Shown one piece after another: positions 1 through 5,893 of a stretch of DNA of 12,376 nucleotides. Both the position numbers and the translations under genes were made by a program. The stretch's first letter is position 1. Each line of letters opens with the position of its first letter. The notes under the pieces were generated by a model that did no database searches, was not told the origin of the DNA, and saw only the letters and a program-made list of their open reading frames with translations. Origin of the DNA: Novosphingobium sp. (GTDB lineage: Bacteria > Pseudomonadota > Alphaproteobacteria > Sphingomonadales > Sphingomonadaceae); contig JAIXYF010000270.1 in assembly GCA_027490345.1 (NCBI GenBank), positions 1-12,376 of the forward strand, in the 5' to 3' direction.

Positions 1-556
1 AGATCTGCACGTTGAGATCTTCGGGGAAGCTCGCCACCGCGCGGGCAATCGCCTCTCCCAGCGCCCAGCAGCGATTGCCTGATGGCACCGGGTAGGTCAC
101 GACGTTCACCGCCAGCGGCACGACCTTGCACGGCCACTTCTCTGGCGTGCCGAACATCATCGAAAGCGGCACGGTGAGGCCGTGGTCTACGTCCATCTCG
201 TTGATGATCGTCATGTCGAAATCATCGAGGATCAGGCTCTGCGCGATATGCCAGGCAAGGTCGGCATGGCCTTCCACATCGGGCACCTTGCGCGGGCCCC
301 AGCCCTCGTCGGCAGACTTGTAGTGCTCGCCGCAACCGATCGCGAACGTCGGCACGATCTTCATGTCGAAGGCGCTGGCGTGATCGTTGTAGACGAGGAT
401 CACCACGTCAGGCTTCTCGGCCTTTTCCCATTCGCGGGTCCAGTCGTACCCGGCAAAGATCGGGCCGAAATAGTCGTCCCGCGTCTTGCCCTGATCCACC
501 GCCACGCCCAGCAGCGGCACGTGGCTGGAGCCAACACCAGCAGTCAAACGCGCCAT
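1..556 (-). CDS. ligB: Protocatechuate 4,5-dioxygenase beta subunit LigB, partial (C-terminus beyond left edge)
   Basis: This is the catalytic subunit of the extradiol dioxygenase that opens protocatechuate between C4 and C5 to give 4-carboxy-2-hydroxymuconate-6-semialdehyde (CHMS). The window holds the first 185 residues. Visible family features are GVGSSHVP with His12, an iron ligand position in LigB, and VYNDHASAFD with His59, equivalent to the second iron histidine. The blocks DEGWGPR, HADLAWHIAQSLI and MDVDHG (His125) are also typical. The later catalytic His and Glu ligand lie off the window. The ATG at 556 is fixed by a strong Shine-Dalgarno 8 nt upstream and starts 1 base after the ligA stop. 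A separate small LigA gene argues for protocatechuate rather than the one-piece gallate dioxygenases (DesB/GalA), though activity on other catechols cannot be excluded. Identity rests on remembered family sequence, not a search. Confidence 0.95.
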   Translation of the reverse strand, partial: MARLTAGVGSSHVPLLGVAVDQGKTRDDYFGPIFAGYDWTREWEKAEKPDVVILVYNDHASAFDMKIVPTFAIGCGEHYKSADEGWGPRKVPDVEGHADLAWHIAQSLILDDFDMTIINEMDVDHGLTVPLSMMFGTPEKWPCKVVPLAVNVVTYPVPSGNRCWALGEAIARAVASFPEDLNVQI

Positions 557-557
557 A

Positions 558-980
558 TCAATAGCCTCCTTTAATGGAGCGATTGCCGATGGGCGAACGC
601 CCGCCCTTCAGCATCATGTCCCGGTATTCCGGGAAGGTCATGTCGGTCATCGTGCTCACCGCCTCGGCAAAGCTGAGGCCGTCGGTGGAAAACAGCTTCG
701 ACAGGAAATAGACGTTACCACCCAGATCCAGCAGCGTATTGTAATCGCGCTTCAGAAGCGCCGCCTTCGCTTCCTCGGAGATAGGCCATTCATCCAGATA
801 GGCGCGCTCGTCCGCCTTGAAGCGCTCGCGGTTGTCACCCTTCATCAGGCTCATCGCGAACTGGTTGATGTGATAGCCCTTGCGCGCACGGGCTGCCGTG
901 TAGACGCGGGTGCCGGGAATATCCTCCAGCTCCGCCAGATAGGCGTGGATGTCCGTGCTTGGCTTGGCCTGATCCGTCAC
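558..980 (-). CDS. ligA: Protocatechuate 4,5-dioxygenase alpha subunit LigA
   Basis: This is the small helical subunit of protocatechuate 4,5-dioxygenase; in the LigAB family it caps and shapes the active site held by LigB. At 140 aa it has the family's normal length. It contains the LigA hallmarks DIPGTRVYTA (about residues 20-29), NQFAMSLMK, RERFKADERAYLDEW, GGNVYFLSKLFSTDG and the C-terminal GGRSP...SIKGGY. The start is GTG at 978-980, preceded by AAGGAG (989-994) with an 8-nt spacer; GTG overlaps the ligJ stop as GTGA. No better ATG precedes the conserved region. The stop TGA lies 1 base before the ligB ATG, so the two subunits are probably translationally coupled. Confidence 0.96.
   Translation of the reverse strand: MTDQAKPSTDIHAYLAELEDIPGTRVYTAARARKGYHINQFAMSLMKGDNRERFKADERAYLDEWPISEEAKAALLKRDYNTLLDLGGNVYFLSKLFSTDGLSFAEAVSTMTDMTFPEYRDMMLKGGRSPIGNRSIKGGY
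565..572 (-). promoter_or_regulatory. Ribosome binding site of ligB inside the 3' end of ligA
   Basis: AAAGGAGG on the minus strand, 8 nt before the ligB ATG. These bases are the Lys-Gly-Gly codons of the SIKGGY ending of LigA, so the end of one subunit gene carries the start signal of the other. It fixes the ligB start. Confidence 0.85.
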
Positions 981-2002
981 TTGCCCATCTCCTTGAGCTT
1001 GGCATCGAGGCGCGGATAGACGCGCCGGGCATTGCCTTCGAAGATCGCGTGGCGCGCTTCGTCCGTGATTTTCAGCGCATCGACATAGCGCTTGGTGTCG
1101 TCGAAATATTGGCCCGTGGTCGGATCGATCCCGCGCACTGCACCGACCATTTCGCTGCCGAACAGGATGTTCTTGGTCTCGATCACTTCGGCGAGCAGGT
1201 TCACGCCCGGCTGATGATAGACGCAGGTGTCGAAGAACACGTTGTTCATCAGATGGCCGGAAAGATCTGGCTTCTTGAGCATGTCGGCCAGCCCGCGATA
1301 CCGCCCCCAGTGATAGGGCACAGCGCCGCCGCCATGCGGGATGATGAAGCGCAAGGTCGGGAACCGGCTAAACAGATCGCCTTCCAGCAGTTGCATGAAC
1401 GCGATGGTGTCCGCCGCGATATAATAGGCCCCCGTCGCATGCATCGCCGGATTGCACGATCCCGAAACGTGGATCATCGCGGGCACGTCCAGCTCCACCA
1501 TCTTCTCGTAAAGCGGGAACCAGTAGGGATCGGTCAGCGGCGGATGCTTGAAATGCCCGCCGCCCGGATCAGGATTGAGATTGCAGCCGATGAAGCCGAG
1601 CTCCGTCACGCAGCGTTCCAGCTCGGCAATCGAGCTGGTCAGGTCCGCCTCGGGCGATTGCGGCAACATGCACACGCCCGCAAATACCTCGGGATAGAGG
1701 CCGACGACCCGCGCGATCAGGTTGTTGCACGCCTGCGCCCAAGGAACCGCGACCGACTGATCGCCCACGTGCGGCGCCATCGCGCTGGCGCGGGGCGAAA
1801 AGATCGTCATATCCGCGCCGCGTTCCTTGATCAGGCGCAGCTGGTTCGCCTCGATCGTCTCGCGGATTTCGGCGTCCGAAATCTCCGGGTATGGCGGACA
1901 CGGCGTCCCAGCCTTGAATGCCGCCTTCTGCGCCTCGCGCCAAGCGTCGTGCGCCTTTGGCAGCACGGTGTAGTGGCCGTGGCAATCGATGATCATAGTC
2001 AT
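977..2002 (-). CDS. ligJ: 4-oxalomesaconate hydratase LigJ
   Basis: Metal-dependent amidohydrolase-superfamily enzyme that adds water in the lower protocatechuate 4,5-cleavage pathway, giving 4-carboxy-4-hydroxy-2-oxoadipate (CHA) from the isomerised oxalomesaconate. It has 341 aa, the usual family length. Visible motifs are N-terminal IIDCHGHYTVLPKAH (His8, His10), SPRASAMAPHVGDQ, NLNPDPGGGHFKHPPLTD, MIHVSGSCNPAMHATGAYY (His178), FIIPHGGGAVPYHWGR (His223) and FGSEMVGAVRGIDP (Glu284). His8, His10, His178 and Glu284 are the sort of residues that bind the metal here, which is inferred from the family. The ATG at 2002 overlaps the preceding dehydrogenase stop as ATGA. A second in-frame ATG at 1996 is possible and would give 339 aa. 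The upstream Shine-Dalgarno is weak (purine-rich AAGAAG), so coupling to the upstream gene likely matters. Confidence 0.95.
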   Translation of the reverse strand: MTMIIDCHGHYTVLPKAHDAWREAQKAAFKAGTPCPPYPEISDAEIRETIEANQLRLIKERGADMTIFSPRASAMAPHVGDQSVAVPWAQACNNLIARVVGLYPEVFAGVCMLPQSPEADLTSSIAELERCVTELGFIGCNLNPDPGGGHFKHPPLTDPYWFPLYEKMVELDVPAMIHVSGSCNPAMHATGAYYIAADTIAFMQLLEGDLFSRFPTLRFIIPHGGGAVPYHWGRYRGLADMLKKPDLSGHLMNNVFFDTCVYHQPGVNLLAEVIETKNILFGSEMVGAVRGIDPTTGQYFDDTKRYVDALKITDEARHAIFEGNARRVYPRLDAKLKEMGK

Positions 2003-2820
2003 TGGGCGGCTTCTTTCTCTTGCGAAAACAGATCGGCCTTCCCGGCCATGTCGCGCTGGCGGCGCACGGTCCCGCAGGTCATCACCGGCTCCACGCCCAG
2101 CGCGGCGAGCGTCTTGGCGCTTTCCTCCATCTCGGCTGCGCGGCGCAGGCCATGCGTCGTCATCCGCTCCAGATTATAAGCCGCACGCGCGCGCCAGCCT
2201 TGCGCCTTCTCGCTCGCATCCAGGGAGGCGAGTACCTCGTCCGTCACGCCCGCCGCCTCTGCCGCCAGCATCATTTCCGCCGTCAGCGCCTCGATGCCTT
2301 TGACCATCACCGAACGGATCATCTTGATCGCGCTAGCCCGGCCAACCTCAGCCCCCACGACTCGCGTGCTCGCAAATCCTGCACCGCGCAAGGCATCCGC
2401 CGCGTCCTCTGCCGCCGCGCCCGAAACGAGCAGCGGCACATTCATCCGCGCGGGGTTGACCGGCGCCAGCACCGCCACATCCACATAGCGCCCGCCCGCC
2501 GCCTCGATGGCCTTGGCCGCTGCGCGCTTCGTATCCGGCGCCACCGAGTTCATGTCGCACCACAGCGCGCCGGGCTTCAGTAGCGCGGCACACTCCTGCG
2601 CCGCTGCCAGGGCCGCATCCGCCGTGACGAGCGAGAGCACCAGATCAGCATCGCTCAGCGCGCATTCTGCGGTTGCGCACACCAGCACCCCGGCGGCTTC
2701 CATCGCGCTGCGCCGCGCCGGCAGCACGTCGTAAGCCGCAGCCCCCGCTTCCCAGCCAGCCGCTTCGGCAAAGGTCGATCCGGCCTCACCAAAGCCGATC
2801 AGGGCAATAATGCTCTCCAT
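1999..2820 (-). CDS. NAD(P)-dependent dehydrogenase, NAD_binding_2 plus DUF1932 type, first gene of the ligJAB arm
   Basis: A 273-aa protein of the 6-phosphogluconate/3-hydroxyisobutyrate dehydrogenase-like superfamily. Residues 1-160 form a Rossmann domain: GFGEAG (9-14) is the dinucleotide fingerprint. Asp31 at the end of the second strand favours NAD over NADP, an inference. Lys166 in SAIKMIRS sits where this superfamily carries its catalytic lysine. Residues from about 190 on (WRARAAYNLERMTTHGLRRAAEMEE) look like the DUF1932 C-terminal domain. The start at 2820 is set by AGGAGG 6 nt upstream and by the Rossmann fold beginning at once; the longer form from 2862 has no comparable signal. 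The stop overlaps ligJ by ATGA, so it is part of the operon. It is not LigC, which is a Gfo/Idh/MocA-type enzyme. The substrate is unknown; a carboxylated hydroxy- or keto-acid of the pathway is a guess. Confidence 0.85.
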   Translation of the reverse strand: MESIIALIGFGEAGSTFAEAAGWEAGAAAYDVLPARRSAMEAAGVLVCATAECALSDADLVLSLVTADAALAAAQECAALLKPGALWCDMNSVAPDTKRAAAKAIEAAGGRYVDVAVLAPVNPARMNVPLLVSGAAAEDAADALRGAGFASTRVVGAEVGRASAIKMIRSVMVKGIEALTAEMMLAAEAAGVTDEVLASLDASEKAQGWRARAAYNLERMTTHGLRRAAEMEESAKTLAALGVEPVMTCGTVRRQRDMAGKADLFSQEKEAAQ

Positions 2821-2826
2821 GAGCGC

Positions 2827-2832
2827 CCTCCT
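2827..2832 (-). promoter_or_regulatory. Shine-Dalgarno deciding the start of the DUF1932-type dehydrogenase
   Basis: AGGAGG on the minus strand ends 6 nt before the ATG at 2820. It selects this start over the upstream in-frame ATG at 2862, which lacks a comparable signal. Confidence 0.8.
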
Positions 2833-2874
2833 GAAGCCGCCGCACCAAGCGGACAAATGCAATTCGCACGCCGC

Positions 2875-2888
2875 CTATAAATTTATGC
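2875..2888 (-). promoter_or_regulatory. Candidate LigR operator upstream of the dehydrogenase-ligJAB arm
   Basis: GCATAAATTTATAG on the minus strand contains the perfect 10-bp palindrome ATAAATTTAT (2877-2886) and overlaps the ligR stop codon. It shares GCATAA-N4-AT with the palindrome between ligR and ligK. It is the only AT-rich patch in the 62-bp gap between ligR and the dehydrogenase, so it may hold an operator or a promoter element. Assignment to LigR is inference from position and this shared motif. Confidence 0.35.
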
Positions 2889-4049
2889 GAAACCTGCGTG
2901 CGCCACATCGCGTAGCAGCGCGATAAAGGCAGCTTGTGGCGCGGTCGGCCGCCAGCCCGCGCGCGTGGTGATCCCGATCCGCCGCAGCACCGGCGCAGGT
3001 GTTGGCATAGCCGCCAGCACGCCTGCTTGCAGTTCCACTGCCAGCTGCGCCGGGCTGAGCAGCGTCAGCGCATCAGACCCCAGCAGCAATTGCCGCACCG
3101 TCAGCACCGATCCGCACTCGATTCCCACCTCGGGTGGCTCGGCTCCGGCGCTGCGCATCATCGCCTCCCAATATTGGCGCAGCGGCGTATCGCGCGCGGG
3201 CAGCACCCAGGGGAAAGCCGCCAGTTGCGGCCCCATCGGCCGCTCCGCCAGCAGCAAGGCCTGCAACAGGGGATGGCCGCTGCGCATCACCAGCTGCGGA
3301 CGATCCTCGAACACCGGTTCCTGCGCCAGATCATCCAGCAAGGCCGCCTCGCGCAGCGCGCCCAGCATCAGATCGATCTCGCCATCGCGCAGCGGTCCGG
3401 CCAGTTCCGCGTGGCTTCCCTCCACCACTGCAATTCCCACCCCCGGATGGAGGCCATGAAAGCGCAGGATCGTCTCGGGCAGCCAGCGCGCGCGGGAGAG
3501 CGGCATGGCCCCCACCACAATGCGCCCAGCCGCCTTGCCCTGCCACGCCGCCACTTCGGCCAGGCCGCTACGCAGCTCTGCCATGGCCAGACCGAACCCG
3601 CGCGCACGTCGCTCGCCCTGCGGGGTCAGCAGGATGGAGCGGCCGCGCTTGTCCACCAACCGCGTGCCCAGCGCCACCGCCAGATCGGCCACAGCGCGGT
3701 GCAGCGATGCCGCCGAAAGCCCCGTGGCCTCTGCCGCGCCCGCATAAGAACCACTGCGCGCCAGCGCCAGAAACGCGCGCACTTGCGTCCCTGTCACGCG
3801 CGGACTGCCCACATGCGCAATCGCCGCCTCGGCGCGCGGTGCCAGCAAGCGCGCCGGTTCGGTCGGCGTCATCCCGCTCGCCCCGCGTTCAAACAGCGCG
3901 CAGCCCAGCTCCGCCTCCAGCCGGGCGATGGCCTGCGTGAGCGCTGGCTGCGTGAGGTTCACACTGCGCGCCGCGCGCGTCACGCTGCCATGCCGCACCG
4001 TCGCGGCAAATGCGGCATAGTGGCGGATATTGTAAGCAGGTTCAGGCAT
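2883..4049 (-). CDS. ligR: LysR-family regulator of the protocatechuate 4,5-cleavage genes with two tandem winged-helix domains (LigR-like)
   Basis: Transcription regulator, probably an activator responding to protocatechuate or gallate, as LigR does in SYK-6. Position supports this: it lies between the two lig arms, divergent from ligK and 62 bp upstream of the dehydrogenase-ligJAB arm. It has 388 aa, against about 300 for typical LysR proteins. The extra length is a second DNA-binding domain. Domain one spans about residues 6-66 (GSVTRAARSVNLTQPALTQAI, LFERGASGMTPT). Domain two spans about 85-145 (AFLALARSGSYAGAAEATGL, RLVDKRGRSILLTPQGE). The effector-binding domain runs from about 174 to 385 (GRIVVGAMPLSRARWLP onward). 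The only plausible start is ATG 4049: an in-frame TAA lies 9 bases upstream. No good Shine-Dalgarno is present and the start lies in an inverted repeat. The gene name is inferred from neighbours. Confidence 0.88.
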   Translation of the reverse strand: MPEPAYNIRHYAAFAATVRHGSVTRAARSVNLTQPALTQAIARLEAELGCALFERGASGMTPTEPARLLAPRAEAAIAHVGSPRVTGTQVRAFLALARSGSYAGAAEATGLSAASLHRAVADLAVALGTRLVDKRGRSILLTPQGERRARGFGLAMAELRSGLAEVAAWQGKAAGRIVVGAMPLSRARWLPETILRFHGLHPGVGIAVVEGSHAELAGPLRDGEIDLMLGALREAALLDDLAQEPVFEDRPQLVMRSGHPLLQALLLAERPMGPQLAAFPWVLPARDTPLRQYWEAMMRSAGAEPPEVGIECGSVLTVRQLLLGSDALTLLSPAQLAVELQAGVLAAMPTPAPVLRRIGITTRAGWRPTAPQAAFIALLRDVAHAGFA

Positions 4050-4056
4050 CCTGCTT
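4034..4056. promoter_or_regulatory. Inverted repeat straddling the ligR start codon
   Basis: AAGCAGG (4034-4040) and CCTGCTT (4050-4056) are perfect 7-bp inverted arms around a 9-bp centre that contains the ligR ATG. In ligR mRNA this could form a hairpin with the start codon in the loop and the only purine-rich pre-start bases in the stem. As DNA it could be an operator. Either reading is inference. Confidence 0.4.
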
Positions 4057-4061
4057 GCTTA

Positions 4062-4075
4062 GCATTTCCTTATGC
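4062..4075 (+). promoter_or_regulatory. Palindrome in the ligR-ligK divergent region, candidate LigR operator
   Basis: GCAT-TTCCTT-ATGC is a perfect 4-bp dyad with a 6-bp centre, 12 bp upstream of the ligR start and 80 bp upstream of ligK. A T-N11-A spacing typical of LysR boxes is present (T4060, A4072), though that pattern is loose. The minus-strand reading, GCATAAGGAAATGC, shares GCATAA-N4-AT with the site in front of the other arm. No convincing -35/-10 pair was picked out for ligK in this 106-bp intergenic region. Confidence 0.4.
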
Positions 4076-4155
4076 CCCGCGCCAAACATTGCATTGGCAC
4101 CCCGCCCGCGCGAGGCCGAAGGAACAAGCCGCGAATTGAAACAGGAGCCAAGGCC

Positions 4156-4830
4156 ATGTCCGGTATCGTCGTCCAGCACATCGAACGCGCCGATCCGGCG
4201 GTGATCGATGGCCTCGCCGCATGCGGGGTCGCCACGGTCCACGAAGCGCAAGGGCGAACCGGCCTTCTCGCCAGCTATATGCGCCCGATCTATCGCGGCG
4301 CGCGCATTGCGGGCAGCGCGGTCACGATCAGTGCGCCTCCGGGCGACAACTGGATGATCCATGTCGCCATCGAACAGCTTCAGGCCGGTGATATCATGCT
4401 GCTCGCCCCCACCAGCCCTTGCGAAGATGGCTATTTCGGCGACTTGCTCGCCACCTCGGCCATCGCGCGCGGCTGCCGCGGCCTTGTGATCGACGCGGGC
4501 GTACGCGATGTGCGCGACCTCACGGAAATGCAGTTCCCCGTCTGGTCCAAGGCGATCTACGCGCAAGGCACGGTGAAAAACACGCTCGGCTCGGTCAACG
4601 TCCCCGTCGTCTGCGCCAACCAGTTCGTGACCCCCGGCGATGTCCTCGTCGCGGACGATGACGGCGTCTGCGTGGTCCCCCGCGCCAATGCCGAAGCGGT
4701 GCTGAAAGCCGCGCAGGCGCGCGAGGCCAACGAAGGCGAAAAGCGCGAGAAGCTGGCGGCAGGCGTCCTCGGCCTCGACATGTACAAGATGCGCGAACGG
4801 CTCGAAAAGGAAGGCCTCAAGTATGTCTGA
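4156..4830 (+). CDS. ligK: 4-carboxy-4-hydroxy-2-oxoadipate (CHA/HMG) aldolase LigK
   Basis: Last step of the pathway: the divalent-metal aldolase cleaves CHA to pyruvate and oxaloacetate, and in this family also acts on 4-hydroxy-4-methyl-2-oxoglutarate. It is a RraA-fold protein of 224 aa, normal for the family. The signature D-X20-R-D is present as Asp96...Arg117-Asp118 (IDAGVRDVRD); in the family the Asp helps hold the metal and the Arg acts on the substrate. The GDNWMIHVAIEQLQAGDI and LLAPTSPCEDGYFGDLLAT blocks are also typical. ATG 4156 has AGGAG 8 nt upstream. The gene heads the plus-strand arm, and its stop overlaps the ligU start by 8 bases. RraA itself (RNase E inhibitor) is shorter and found in other contexts, so the aldolase call is preferred. 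Confidence 0.95.
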   Translation: MSGIVVQHIERADPAVIDGLAACGVATVHEAQGRTGLLASYMRPIYRGARIAGSAVTISAPPGDNWMIHVAIEQLQAGDIMLLAPTSPCEDGYFGDLLATSAIARGCRGLVIDAGVRDVRDLTEMQFPVWSKAIYAQGTVKNTLGSVNVPVVCANQFVTPGDVLVADDDGVCVVPRANAEAVLKAAQAREANEGEKREKLAAGVLGLDMYKMRERLEKEGLKYV

Positions 4831-5893
4831 TGCAGGCATACCCGGTGGCAAAAAATGTATGTGGATGCGCGGCGGCACATCCAAGGGCGGCTACTTCCTG
4901 AAGGACGACTTGCCCGCAGATATCGCCGCGCGCGATGCCTTTCTTCTCGCGATGATGGGCAGCCCCGACCCCGTCCAGATCGATGGCATGGGCGGCGCAG
5001 ACCCGCTCACCAGCAAGGTCGCCGTGGTCTCGAAATCCACCCGCGCAGGGATCGATGTCGATTACCTGTTCCTGCAGGTCTTCGTCGATCAGGCCATCGT
5101 GACGGACGCACAGAACTGCGGCAACATCCTTGCAGGCGTCGGCCCCTTTGCCATCGAACGCGGCCTCGTTTCGGCCACTGGCGATGAAACCCGCGTTGCG
5201 ATCTATATGGAAAACACCGGCCAAGTCGCCGTTGCCACAGTCTGCACGCCCGGCGGCACGGTGACGTACCAAGGCGATGCGAAGATCGACGGCGTCCCCG
5301 GCTCCCACGCTCCGGTCCCGCTGGAATTTCGCGATACGGCCGGATCGTCGTGCGGTGCGCTGCTCCCCACCGGCAACGCGGTCGATGTGGTGAGCGGGGT
5401 GCGCGTGACGCTGATCGACAACGGCATGCCCTGCGTGGTGATGAAGGCTGAGGACGTCGGGATCACCGGCTATGAAGATCGCGACTGGCTGGATGCCGCG
5501 ACCGACCTCAAGGCGAGGATCGAAACCATCCGCCTGATCGTCGGCCCGATGATGAACCTCGGCGATGTCACTGCCAAATCCGTCCCCAAGATGATGCTCG
5601 TCGCCCCGCCCCGCCAGGGCGGCGCCGTCACCGTGCGAAGCTTCATCCCTCACCGCGCCCATGCCACGATCGGCGTCTTGGGCGCGGTAAGTGTCGCCAC
5701 TGCCTGCCTGATCCCCGGCTCTCCGGCGGCGGAAGTGGCCGCAATCCCCGAAGGCGCGCGCAAGCTCCTCTCGGTGGAGCACCCCACCGGCGAAATGAGC
5801 TGCGTCCTCGAAACCGATGAAACCGGCGCGGTGCGCACCGCCGCCCTGCTGCGCACGGCCCGCAAACTGATGGATGGAATTGTTTATGGCTGA
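4823..5893 (+). CDS. ligU: 4-oxalomesaconate tautomerase/isomerase LigU (PrpF family)
   Basis: Isomerises 4-oxalomesaconate to the form hydrated by LigJ; the family enzyme carries out a 1,3-allylic shift. It has 356 aa with the duplicated PrpF/diaminopimelate-epimerase-like fold. Motifs seen are MWMRGGTSKGGYF (residues 13-25), QIDGMGGADPLTSKVAVV with Lys65, TDAQNCGNILAGVGPFA with Cys99, and PKMMLVAPP. Lys65 and Cys99 correspond, one residue shifted, to the Lys66/Cys100 region I recall as the LigU active site. This gene was long called orf1 in SYK-6. ATG 4823 overlaps the end of ligK by 8 bases (ATGTCTGA), so reinitiation is likely. The neighbours rule strongly for LigU rather than the methylaconitate isomerase PrpF, which sits in propionate gene clusters. 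Confidence 0.93.
   Translation: MSDAGIPGGKKCMWMRGGTSKGGYFLKDDLPADIAARDAFLLAMMGSPDPVQIDGMGGADPLTSKVAVVSKSTRAGIDVDYLFLQVFVDQAIVTDAQNCGNILAGVGPFAIERGLVSATGDETRVAIYMENTGQVAVATVCTPGGTVTYQGDAKIDGVPGSHAPVPLEFRDTAGSSCGALLPTGNAVDVVSGVRVTLIDNGMPCVVMKAEDVGITGYEDRDWLDAATDLKARIETIRLIVGPMMNLGDVTAKSVPKMMLVAPPRQGGAVTVRSFIPHRAHATIGVLGAVSVATACLIPGSPAAEVAAIPEGARKLLSVEHPTGEMSCVLETDETGAVRTAALLRTARKLMDGIVYG

Noticed and set aside
1..20. AGATCT occurring twice in the first 20 bases as a possible repeat
   Set aside because: Chance occurrence of a 6-mer within conserved ligB coding sequence.
959..2179. 406-aa open frame on the plus strand opposite ligJ
   Set aside because: Arg/His/Ala-rich composition, no recognisable domain, and it lies antisense to clearly conserved ligJ and the dehydrogenase; a by-product of high GC.
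2821..2862. N-terminal extension of the dehydrogenase to ATG 2862
   Set aside because: The inner ATG at 2820 has AGGAGG at the right distance and starts directly with the Rossmann strand; the extra residues (MHLSAWCGGFRRAL) fit no family feature.
2934..4139. 401-aa plus-strand open frame opposite ligR
   Set aside because: Gln/Arg/His-rich translation without motifs, antisense to a clear LysR protein.
5874..5885. Alternative ligI start adding MELF
   Set aside because: The 5886 start matches the family N-terminus and repeats the overlap type of the ligK-ligU junction.
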